Shown piece by piece: positions 10,980 to 21,805 of a stretch of DNA of 64,000 nt. Positions within the stretch are counted from its first letter, which is position 1. Every line of letters starts with the position of its first letter. Source of the stretch: Capitulum mitella (Eukaryota; Arthropoda; Thecostraca; Pollicipedomorpha; Pollicipedidae); assembly GCA_030062745.1 (NCBI GenBank), contig CP099847.1:4526930-4590929 (forward strand), given 5' to 3'. The notes beneath the pieces are model-generated. The model did no database searches. It was given only the letters and a program-made list of their open reading frames with translations, and was not told the DNA's origin. The translations under genes and the position numbers were made by a program.

Positions 10980-11750
10980 TAACCGGGGACGTATGCCGCC
11001 AGGGATACGTCTAGCTTTTCGCTAGAATTTCGCCGGAGGGGGGGGGGGCAAATGGGACCAATGGGTCCCTCGTCAAATGGGGGTCCATGTGGCTGAAATC
11101 ATATCATAGCGTAAAGCGATGGTTGCTGTGGAAGATGGGCTGTATCCTGTCCTTACATCTTTAAAAAACGCTGCTGGACGGTGGAGATACTCTGTCGGCT
11201 TGTAAAGGAGCCCGCTGTAGTGTAAAGATGCTTCTGCCAACCAAAATGAGCGTCCCTTATAAGTCAGCAGGGGCATCTTTAAAGGCAAGCAGGGCCCCTT
11301 TACACTCCGGCGGGGCCCCTTTAGAAGGTACTGGGGAGTCTCTCTACTGGCTAGCAAGAACCTTCTTAGACGCCAAAAGAAGGACCCTCCAGATGCCAGG
11401 AGCGGCCCTCTATGGACCTCTATGGCAGGGGGCCCTCTCTAGACAACCCGTGCACTTTCTACAAGCTAGCAGAGGCCCCTAAACGCTCATTCAAACCACG
11501 GGCCTTTCCTCACAGAACACAAAGCCCTCTTTTATGTTCGTAGCAGTCCTTTTTTAAGGTTCGGGTTTAAATATTCTTATTTTGCTTTAATCATCCGTTT
11601 TTGACAGCGTAAGGTGCCTTGTGGCTCGCCCTTTATCCAAAGCAGGGGGCTTTCGTCCCCAAAGACGCCGCTTGACCGCCAGGAGGGCTCTTTTGGTCTC
11701 CAGGGGGAGAGGCATGGCTTCTTTTCCTCACCCCCGTGGCTACGCCACTG
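10980..11750. repeat. GGGGCC-type minisatellite block with TE-like edges
   Basis: Between 11190 and 11480 there is a degenerate array, unit roughly 30-35 bp, built on 'gcaggggcccctttaca'. A poly-G run lies at about 11037-11048 and the right edge near 11730-11755 reads 'cccccgtggctacgccactg', a terminus typical of transposon-like repeats. No protein is encoded. Confidence 0.5.
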
Positions 11751-14700
11751 ACCACAGGATCTGCAGTTGTGGTCTTGCCTAGGAGCATAAAGCTCATGTA
11801 CACCATTCGATTTGCAGTTTTAGTTACACTTAGGTGGTTCAGCACTCGTTACTTCTACCGTGACTTTGCCAGCTGAAGTTATCCCTCGCCTGAAGCGCCT
11901 CGCGTGCATAGGTGAGCTGGCAGCCGCGTGCGGCTTGGTTTTCTGAGCGGAGGCGTCGACTCGTGCCGGGATCTGCGCATCTGGCGCGCCACGTGTTTAC
12001 ATCTGACCCGCTCACTGGCCGACTGCGCCGAGACCGCGGCAGCACACAGTCTCACCACCCTGAGAGACCATCAACTCTCCAGTCCCTCTAGAACACTGGA
12101 CAAGCGGGGCTCTAGTTCCAACAGGCGAACAGTCCTCCAGTGCAAGTGCTTGCCAGTCGCGAAGAAAAGGTTTTACTTTTTTAGCTGATTTCCTAGAACT
12201 GGCAAATTTATGGAGGATTCCAGGTTCAGGAAACTCTGTACCCTCTTTTTTACGTGCCACCCCACCTTTTTCAAAACTCTATGTGTGTATATGCATCCCA
12301 CCTTCTTCAAAACCCATCATTTCACGTACCCACCGGTCTGGAACCCTCAGTTTGTCGCACCGCCACGAGACCTCAGTCCACAAAGTCACCCAGCCAGCTG
12401 TCCATCATTTCGACAATCGACCAATCCACTAGCTCGTCAGCCCAGCTTTTCCAGTCCGGCAGCGCCTCCGGCCTGGCTGCTCCCTGTGGTCGGACGGTGG
12501 GTTTTATTCGGTACGGTTGTGAAAAGAGCTCTTTCGACCAAAGATTTGTTTGGACTAAGGAGCCGGTTGTGACAGGGTGCCGGATCTGGCATGTCCAGGG
12601 TGTGAGTCAGCTGAGAACGTGGACGCCGGAGACGCGGTCTGCTATACAACGTCCTTGGCCAGGAGGCGCATCGAGGCGCAACTGGTCCGTAGTGCACTCC
12701 TCTCTGTCCGAGGCGCATATGTTACTTCCGTAGGGCGTCAGTGAGAGACAGTGGCTGGAGCAGGAAAGAGAGCGAAAGAGAGAGAGAGAAAGAGAAGAAA
12801 GGAGAAGGACAAGGATGAACGGGTAAGTGAGGCAAGAACGGGGACGATGAGGGACCAATAAATGAATTTTTATCGGAAACAGCCCAAGGTGGATACCCCA
12901 AAAGGCAGGATGACTATCTCTCCGAATGGAACGAATGAATAACTTCCCCGACTCGAGGCCACCGCTTGGGCGGATCCAGCCCGCGCGTCGCCACAGGCCC
13001 ACAACGCTTCCTCACGGTCCGACCTCGCCGCTTAACCGCCTGATCCCTCATCGTCAGCTGACCTCTGCATCCGTCCAAGCCACCGGCTTCCATCACCTTG
13101 AAGTTTTCTCTACCCGCCCTTTGAGCCGGCACCTCTCACCATAATCTGACCTCCTAACCCATCCACCTGACGCGGCATCTCCTGAAGTCGGAGTTCCGTC
13201 GCCGCTGGCTGCGTGCCAAGCCGGCCGATCGGTCGCCGCGTTACGGAACCGGTCCGGCCGCCCGCCGAGAGGTCATCCGGTCACCGGCACCTGGCTGGCC
13301 GATCGCTCACCGTTCTGGTGCCGGCGGCGGGCACTCCAGAAAGGCATGCTTCAGACCGCGGAAGTGTCGAGATTATTCTGCCAACGTGAATGCAACTACC
13401 ATTCTGCAGCTACGATCGAAGCACTGTGACGTAACTTATGGGTCGGGTGTTATAATGTCAAACGTTTAAGTTTCGTAAGGTCATTTCAGCATTTTTTATA
13501 GTTTGTTTTTGCACGAGCGGTAGTCACATTGCTATTGTTGTTATGGTGCCACAAATTTGTTTGCATATCGTGGCCTGAAATTTATTAACATGCTATTGCA
13601 ACGTAATCGTTCCTGTCAACTATGGAGCCATTTCGGCACATATTCTTAACTCAGCTGGTCTCGGTCCCGTTTACGCTCTGTTCAAAGTCTTATTCCCCCT
13701 ACATTCACAGTCCTGGTCATCTCGAGTTGCCGGCCCTAGTCCCAATCTATTCGCCGAACTGGTCCCGCCCCGTTCTCGACCCCGATCCCACAACGTCTCC
13801 GTCCTGGACTTGCCGATATCCGGGCCCTGGCTCCGCCATGTCGGCCGTCCAGGTCCCGCCGGGCCCGGTCTCGAAGCTGTGACGCAGCGGGCGGCGGCCG
13901 TCGGGGGTCGGAGGGGGCGGCTGCAGGCCCGGCACGCCTGGACGCCTGGACAGTGTCAGCCGGGCCGGGCCGGACCGGGCGGCGCGGCGGGCCGGCCGGC
14001 CCAGTCGGAGCACGGCACGCCCCGTGGCCTCCCGGCCCGCCAGGTGGGAGCGGATGAGGTCACCGTGTCAGCGCGCGGCCGCCCGCCGCTCGTAGGAACC
14101 GGCCTCAGTCGGGCAGACGCCGGCCGGCGGCGGCAGACGACGGCAGACTGCGGCAGAGGACGCCTGCGGCAGGCAGTGGCGGACGGGCCGGCTGCAGACG
14201 CCTACGGCAGGCGGTCGCCAGCGCTCCGGCGGCAGACAGCCTGTGACAGACAGATCTGCAACGGGTGGTGGAAGACCCAGAGAGTACCAGACGGACCGGC
14301 AGAGAAGAAGCGTGGAGAAAACTGCGGCGGCCTACAGACAGGAAGCGAACGGCGGTGGTGGATAACGAGGCGGACATCGGTGGTGGCAGCTTGCTGTGGC
14401 TAGTGACGATAGAGACAGTGTTCACGACAGACGAGTCAACGAATCTGTTGCTTACAAATCGAAAAGCATAGACCCGCGGCAGACAGCAGCCGGAGACCAG
14501 CCTGCAGCGGCGGGTGAGCTTCCCGAGAAACCGGTCCCCGGCGGCGCAACATCACTAACAAGCCCATCGCCGTCAGTCGCCGCACTCCGGCGCACAGCGC
14601 CCGAACCAGTCCTGTCGTGTAATACCCGAATGCTTACGAGAGACAGTGAAGTCGTCCTAATATAGCCAGAACCTCAGGGATTAAAAATGATGAGTCGACT

Positions 14701-16200
14701 CCTCACATGCCTGCGTCCTCTATATGAATGGGTTTCATTGGAATTATTTGTTTATCTGAGACCCGACGCACATGTCGGCCAGCGGCTCACTTTGGCCGCT
14801 AAGGCCAGTGACACCGCGGCCTGTTTTGCCGGAGAACGAGAGTAACCCATCGATAAAGATTGAATCTGGCGTCCTAATGATCCCATGTGTTTTGCTGGCC
14901 GCATCGCCGCGAGGGAACTCATGTATCCACTGTGTAGACCCGCATGTGCCTGGTGAACACAGCCGGCCGAGTTAGTTGCGGTCTCCGAAACACATCAGCG
15001 GGAAAACGACCCTCCCTCTCGTCATCGTTACGCCCAGCTTATACGCTCACATTCATACCACCATCCTTTCCGGCACAGACAAGGAACGCTTAACCCGGTC
15101 CGTCGTGGCGGTCTTGCCCGCATGCGCTTTCATGGGCGGGGGCAATTCCTCCCATCTAAAATTTAAATTAATGATGATGAATGAAAGCGGCTCCATGGGA
15201 TAGCCTAGTTCCTGGTCTTTCTAAAATCACTCTGTTTGGCCTACTTTGTGCGCTACATCTTCGGCCAGGTCAGGTCAAATGGAGGTATGTTATGGGTTAT
15301 GTGCAAGCTGTGGCGACCGTAACTTTTCTTCGTCGATTTTGTGACCTTGAGCATCTTGGAAACTGGAATACAGTTCATATATTGTCTTCATAGGCATGTG
15401 ATACGATGTCAAATTAAGGACACATGAAATTAAAATCAAATTAAAGTCAAATTAAGGTCATGTCAGGTCACGGTTCTCACTGTTGGCTTCTCGCCTTTTG
15501 ACTCCCGGCGGTGACCACCGGATTTAACACGCGCAGTGGAACGGGGTTTCGCGCTAAAGCGCACTGGAAGGGGTGCAAAAAGTGCCCCCTCCGATCTCCA
15601 AAATGGGAGGAGCTGGAAATGTGAAATTTTAAGAATAGGGTACTGTCATAAGGATGTACATAGTGTGCAATTTTCATGGTCCTGGGCCAATATCTTCAAG
15701 GTCAAATGGGGTCGAAAAGGTCATCCTTGGACACTCTCGGCCCGCAGAGCCCATTTCGTACAGCTTTTCGAAGGCAGCGGGAAAAGGGTGTGTATTAGAG
15801 CATTAAAACGTGGAATACGGTAATTCCCATTCATATGACGTCTTGCTTGAGGATTTCGAGTCGAGGTCATGTAACGTCATTGACCTACTGCGTCATTTTT
15901 CACTTTTTTGCAATCAGATTTCAAGCAACACGGGATACTGCAGTAGCTTGGATGTAAATAAGGGCGTTCAACGCATCTTTTAACGTATTTTCAGTGAATA
16001 TAGCCAAATCGGTGCATAGAATCACTTCAGTCGTTTACTAAACCCCGCAAGGTCAAAAGAGAACAGCGATGAATTGGATGGATGAAGTTTTTGGAGGAAG
16101 TTTTTGACACGAAGTAAACTTTATGTCAACTGTTCACGCTAAAGTCATTTCGTTATAATGAGCCTAATTACATGAACTGATTGTCGTGAAACGGAATATA
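11751..16200. other. Intergenic region; no gene recognised
   Basis: 12750-12805 is a GA-rich run. 13800-14250 is very GC-rich and includes a short-unit array of GGCAGAC-like words (about 14110-14250), which opens long but meaningless ORFs on both strands. 15420-15470 repeats AAATTAA and ends in GGTCA words. None of the ORFs has a recognisable domain. Confidence 0.45.
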
Positions 16201-16204
16201 TGTG

Positions 16205-16206
<2 letters not shown>

Positions 16207-16243
<37 letters not shown>
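16207..16243. repeat. (TA)n microsatellite
   Basis: An uninterrupted TA array of about 37 bp followed by a few GTAT words. Confidence 0.95.
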
Positions 16244-16246
<3 letters not shown>

Positions 16247-16269
16247 AATGTGTATGTATGTAAGAGTAC

Positions 16270-16720
16270 CACTGTGCCAAACATATTTTCTGGGGTCTTT
16301 GGATACATATTTCATGCAAATCGTCGTGATGCAAAACAAATTTGGACCAGGTCACAAGATAGTTGACCATAGCCTTTGATGACCTTGACGTCCACTGATC
16401 CTGGTATCTGTAAGCACATCAATGTTCGCAAATGCATTTTTATTATGATCTTTGAATGCATATTTCATACAAGCCGACATGTTGCAAAGCAAATCTAAAT
16501 CAGGCCACAAGCTGGCTGACCTTGACCTTTGATGATCTTGACCTTCATTGGCCCCGGTATATATCACCACATCAATGTGCGCAAACGCGTTTTTATTGGT
16601 GTCTTTGAATGCATGTTTCACACAAACCGACATGTCGCAAAGCAAATCTGGATCAGGTCACAACCTGCTTGACCTTGACCTTTGATGACCTTGACCCTTA
16701 CTGACCCTGGTTGTGGTTTT
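16270..16720 (+). repeat. 153-bp tandem repeat (about 2.8 copies)
   Basis: The word GCAAA(A/G)CAAAT recurs at 16331, 16484 and 16637, giving an exact period of 153 bp twice, with a partial unit on each side. Each unit contains clustered TGACCTTGACC / TGATGACCTTGAC words, i.e. reverse AGGTCA half-sites. Non-coding. Confidence 0.9.
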
Positions 16721-17034
16721 GATGCATACATCACTTATGCCCCAGTGATGTCGGCTGATTATGTTCAAACGGTAATGTTACGTAGAACGCCAGTCCTCAT
16801 CCGCAAAGTTCCCATTTGTCAACGAGAACCGTTATTTTCGTTATGTTTGACTTCAAATACTTGAAACTTCAAAAATATCAAGCCGATTGTTGATTTTTTG
16901 TGTCAATCGACGAGTTATTGAATTGATATAAACGTCTCAAAGTAGCAGCGGCCAGCTCCTATCCGTTCTCGAGATTGTCCAAAAAAAGGAAAAAACAGGA
17001 AGGAGGGCACAAAAGTGTCCTTCCCTTCCAGTGC

Positions 17035-19880
17035 GCCCGTTAACCCTAGACGCCTGTTAACTTGGTACACAAGTAGAGTGCCATCTACTTGCGTGTCAAG
17101 TTTCAGTTTGATATTAGGTCGCGTGACTGAGCTGTGGACTAAAATGTTAGTGTGAGTATCCTATGGCCATTTCACGTCAAATCGCACAAGAATTGCGGTT
17201 TTTCAACAAGAACAAACCTTTCCGATTTACATGGCATTTGGTACGTTCATGGCACGTATCAAAAAATGGCTAACTACAAATTTTTAGCCCTGGATGGCCT
17301 CTGAGACCAAAGTTATGGGTCTTGAAAGGTCATCGATTTTTCCAGGCATAGCATGATTCAAATGCCCATTATTCAATGACATTGTCACAGGAAAGTGCGA
17401 TTAGCGCCATTCGACAGCGAAATGTTCCATCTTTCATAAAATAGTATGTTTTTTTCAGTAATTACTGCACGGACTCTGACATGACTAGGATCATCTTCAA
17501 CCTTTTGGTTTAAACCATGTTTGCCCACCGTGATCTTAGCGAAATATAGCATAACACGTCCCCAATTATTTACAATAAACATGGCAAAAGAATATTTCTG
17601 GGCAAATTGGAACGTTTTCAAACATTTTGAATTTAGTGTTGCCAAGTGATGCATGAGAAATATGCCTCTAGGCTATTGCACGAAGATTAATATATTTTTG
17701 TACCTTTTGTTTGTCCGACTGTTCTTCAATTTGATGCGCACAATGTCCAACATACCTCCTATACATCAGTCTAGTTTTAAATTGGTTGACCAAAAAGAGC
17801 AAAGGTCATGCGATCATGCAACCAAACGGCCCCTGCCGTCCAGATCGGACATACCCGTTCTTCACATTTTCACGGAAGTGAGTCTGTCGGGTGTTCTTAG
17901 TCCTTTACGCCAAGTGGTAAAATCTTAGTCGAGCATCGGGGTCTTTTGAAGGTCAACCAAAGTCACTGCGCTCGACATACCTTGGATAACCTGCCGGCCT
18001 CGGACCATTCGTAGCTGTTTTAGAGCACTGATTCCGAATTTCACATTTATTGTTCACGTTTCGGAGTTTGCATGTATCGAAGATTCCCTGTCAGCTAGAG
18101 GGCGTCGACTTTTCATGCTGTCCTCGTCTGGATGTTGGAATAGCTACAAATGAAATGAGAACTTCGTGTAGAAGCAGATAGAAGTGATGACTGATGCGAT
18201 ATGCGACTGATGATACGTTCCAAAAAAAATCAGAAAACAAACTTTTACCCATGACATGGAATGAACATAAATGACTTGATTCGTGCAGAATGGATGTGAA
18301 ATTCGGAATCAGCGCCCCCAAAAATCTACAAATCATCCGAGGTCAAAGAAGGCAGTCCAAGAAAAACCGATGTCATTGACCTCAGCTGATCTTCCAAAAA
18401 CCTCGATGCACCACTAGGATTATCTGAGTTGACTTTAGGCCTAAGAGTACCATATAAGTTCACTTTCGTTTAAATGTGAAGAACGCGTATCAGATTTGGA
18501 TGGTAGGGGTCGATTGGTGGTGGGGTGTCACGATCACTGACTTTTCTAGGCAAGCAACTTAAAACTTAGCTGATGTGTGGCAGGCACGCAGGAAATTGTG
18601 CACACCAAATTGTAGAGCAACTGAAGAAACGAAACGCACGAATTCAGTCAATATTCGCCAAGTAGCCTTAGGACATATTTCTCAAACGTCACTTGGCAGC
18701 GCTAAATATGTCTGGAAAACTTTCAATTTGCATAGGAATGTTTTTTTGCGACACTTATTCCAGATACTTGGGGACATATTGCGCTATATTTTTTGCGAAA
18801 ATCACGTTGGGCAAACATGACTAAAACCAAAAATGTTCCATGTGACATAGCCAAGTCAAAAGTTATCCCAGTCATCAAAAATGAGTTTTCTTATGACAAC
18901 CAGAACATTTCTTTTTTGCCTGACGCTAACCGCACCCTTCTGTGACAACCTGTCGCCTAGTTATGGGCATTTAAATCATGCAATGTCTGTAAAAATCGAT
19001 TACCTTTCACGACCCGTAACTTTGATTTCAGAGGTCACCCAGGGCTAGACTGGCCATTTTTCGACAGGAACTATGAGGGTATCAAATGTCACCAAAATCA
19101 ACAGAGGTCGGGTTAATTCTTGTGCGATTTGACGTGGAACGACCCCAATATCATGACAGCCACTAAGCGAATTTTAGAAAAGAACCGATTCAAATGACTG
19201 GAAACATTTTGAACAATACCAGACGCATCCAAGGTTTTAAGGCCAAACGTCGCAATCTGACCTGATGAACAAGTGACCATGACTGTTCCTTCTTCTTCGT
19301 GTCCATGGCGCCGCCTACTCTAACATTACGTGAACAATGTCATACGATTTGTACTTCTTTAGTATAGCTTGACCAGCAATATTTAAATATGTGTTTTTAG
19401 CTTTTTTTATTTATTGGGTTTTTGAAAAATAGTCCTCCCGTTTTTGAAACCCTGCGAATGTCTATGAGTTTTCCCAAAATTTCAGACGTATGGATCAATA
19501 ATAAAAGTTCCATGAATTTATGCCGATTTATGCCGACTTTATACCCCTCGATTTATGCCGATTACATCAAAATCGGTCAATACGCAATAACAATAACAAG
19601 TTCAATACGTCAATACGCAATAACAATAACAATAACAAGTTCAAAAATATCTCCCATTGTGACAATTTTGCCCTGTGTACTCACCACTTTCAAGATATTT
19701 GAATCTTCTTTTCATAACAGCGTAGTTTATATCATGGCAAATCGATTGCCGTTTGTTGCGATGAAATTGGATGTATGGATGTGGATGCGATGGAATCGAG
19801 ATCTGGGGGGAGCGAATCCATCCCTCTCACTCTCCCTGCGCCGGGAATAGGCTCATCTACCGTCTAGCCTTTCTGTCCAT
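17035..19880 (+). repeat. Family A copy split by a foldback element
   Basis: 17080-17164 matches the early part of family A ('ccaagtttcag', 'gtgacc(t)aaaatgt' region) and 19145-19870 matches the rest (the 'atttgtacttcttta' block at 19348 and the 'gcaaatcgattgccgtttgttgcgatgaaatt' segment at 19737). The two parts are continuous in the complete copy at 40631-41841, so the DNA at 17165-19144 is an insertion. The ends of this copy are eroded. Confidence 0.75.
17165..19144. mobile_element. Foldback element with ~0.9-kb diverged inverted arms
   Basis: The ends are inverted: GG(C/T)C(A/G)TT(T/C)CACGTCAAATCGCACAAGAA begins at 17165, and the same reads inward from 19144 on the other strand. The homology continues inward in register: 'aaagttatgggtc' (17300) with 18995-19050, 'ccatgtttgccca' (17514) with 18810-18830, 'ttgccaagtga' (17638) with 18690, 'cgttcttcacatt' (17848) with 18480, and 'ctgattccgaatttcacat' (18027) with 18300. 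Arms are about 17165-18065 and 18275-19144 with a short unpaired centre. No transposase is visible. Flanks read CCTAT and CCAAT, a possible imperfect 5-bp target duplication. Class unknown. Confidence 0.8.
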
Positions 19881-20078
19881 ATATAGATAGGCTTGTATAC
19901 CTAATATTTCAGGAAGCTACGGTCCGATTTTAAAGATTTAAAACAACTTTAGAATTGGTAATCATTTTTAGAAAGGTACCCGGAACTTTGGAAACGTATA
20001 CCAACTCGTTCAAAAGATATTCAAGAAAAACTTACTGGATGATCAAACTGACCCCCTATGACGGGATGGGTTAAACCA
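19880..20078 (-). repeat. TTAA element family C, partial copy
   Basis: Read on the minus strand, it begins TTAACCCATCCCGTCATAGG at about 20075 and matches 34909-34977 and 36010-36110, including 'tttcttgaatatctttt' and 'aaaatcggaccgtag'. Its far end abuts the eroded end of a family A copy. Confidence 0.65.
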
Positions 20079-21322
20079 TTTCCATTCATCTTATTGCTCC
20101 GGCATGATCAGAGCTGGCCAAAGAAACTGTAACCGTCACCAAAACACACCATGAAAGGGGAAACAAAAAGATTACACGCTTAGACAGGTCGCGAGTGACA
20201 TTGAACAACGCTACATTCTGTCAATTCGTGGGAAAACATCAGCCTCGGTTCCAGCCAAGGTCACGGTTGGCGGGCGCCAACAGATCCGTAGGATCTACCG
20301 AAGAGGCTTCGCTATTCCAGCCAAGCGCAGCGGCGGCACCGCCCTCTTGCGAGGGTCCCCCTCTGACTGCGTGGGACGCGTGTGGGACGTGAGTGGGATG
20401 CAATCATCTTGTCCGACCTCGCTTGTAGGCCAGAAACGTAGACAAACGAAATAATGGGCTATTGCGTTTGCGCATTGGCTTTGCCTTGGCTTGAAACGTC
20501 TAAGAAATGTTTCCGGTTTTAGACGTTACGGCGTTTTCATGTGCAGATCCAGATGGCAAATGTGTATAATATTCTGAGCGTGACTTCCGGATCTGATGTC
20601 TCGTCCACGGCACACAGTTCAACTGAATCAATCCATAACATCGCGTGACCTTCGGCCGATGCCGTGCTGTTCTCGACGCTCAGGCGCGCCGGGCGCCGAC
20701 CGGCACTGGTCAGCTGAATGTGAACCGGCCGGGGCGCAGAGTGTCACCGACGACACCCTGCTGACGACCCTCAGACTCCGATCACAGGCACGCGGACGTC
20801 AGTCAAACTATGCGCTCCATTCGGTCCCAGTCATGTGTGGTGAGGCCCGGAGGGCCCGTGTCATGCAACTTTGACGACGTCCTACTGCGATGCACTTCGC
20901 AGGCCCGCCATCCTCGATCGGTATGCATGCATGAGACGAGGATAGCGGCTTTGCATGCCGGATCGGGCGCCGCTGAAATGCACGCTGTACACACGTGCCT
21001 GTTTGCTCTGCAGGACGGCGCGATTTAGAGGCCACGGGGCAGCGTCGGTTGCGTATATGATACTGTCGCCGGTTGGCCACGTGCGGTCATTGCCACAGAG
21101 GTCTGGGCGTGCGGTAGATCTCAGTACAGGAGACAGTTGTTTCCTGCACTGGTGACAGTGAGGACACAGCAGTCCAGGCTTGCAGTGAGTCTCATCACGG
21201 GTGACAGTGGGGTCTCTGTATCGGTGGCGGTAACGATGTGGCGGCCCGAACATCCAGTGGGTCCAATATGGATAACAGTGGGGTCCTTATATAGGTGGCG
21301 GTGAGGATGCAGTGGTCGGGGC
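20079..21322. other. Intergenic region; no gene recognised
   Basis: Mixed GC content. From about 21150 to 21300 there is a loose repeat of 'ggtgacagtg(a/g)gg' words (unit about 40-50 bp). No domain is recognisable in the ORFs. The region may include the promoter of the multicystatin gene. Confidence 0.45.
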
Positions 21323-21326
21323 TTAA

Positions 21327-21579
21327 CCCTATTCCCGGAAGGCCAGCAGTATGACCGTTTCTCGGCAGGGGGAGGGGGGGCGGACTCGGCCCCCTCTGAG
21401 ATCTCGAGAGCTACTCGTCCGATTTCATCGCAACAAACGGCAATCGATTTGCCGTGACGTTAACTACATTTTTATAAGAAAAAAGTTTTCAGAATTTTGG
21501 AAAGGATTGACAAACTGGAATTGACATGCAAAAAACCCGAGGGAGGCGGATTCAGCCCCCTCCCCTGCCGGGAACAAGA
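21327..21579 (-). mobile_element. Internally deleted family A MITE, flanked by TTAA
   Basis: TTAA at 21323-21326 and at 21580-21583 flank a 253-bp element whose ends are CCCTATTCCCGG... and ...CCGGGAACAAGA, i.e. both family A ends in inverted orientation. The left 190 bp match the right end of the copy at 41841 and the last 60 bp match the left end at 40631. The middle kilobase is missing. It lies 226 bp before the multicystatin start codon. Confidence 0.85.
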
Positions 21580-21805
21580 TTAAAGTGAGTCCCAGCGCAA
21601 GAGCAGAGATGTTGATATGTATCCCCTGGTGCCGTTATCAGATATCTTTCGGCGTCCACAGGTTCCGACTTCCTGCATCAGTACGTATCTCTGAACCATC
21701 ACCGGGCCGGACAACTCAGGCCTCACGCTCCACGAGCCCGCCTGAATCTGAGCCGAAACCGGAGACAGTTGGCCGTTCGGCGGGCGTTCCACCATCGGCG
21801 ACAGC

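Noticed and set aside
13810-14403. 197-codon ORF, Gly/Arg/Ala-rich
   Set aside because: It lies in a GC-rich, short-unit repeat with no domain and equally open opposite strand.
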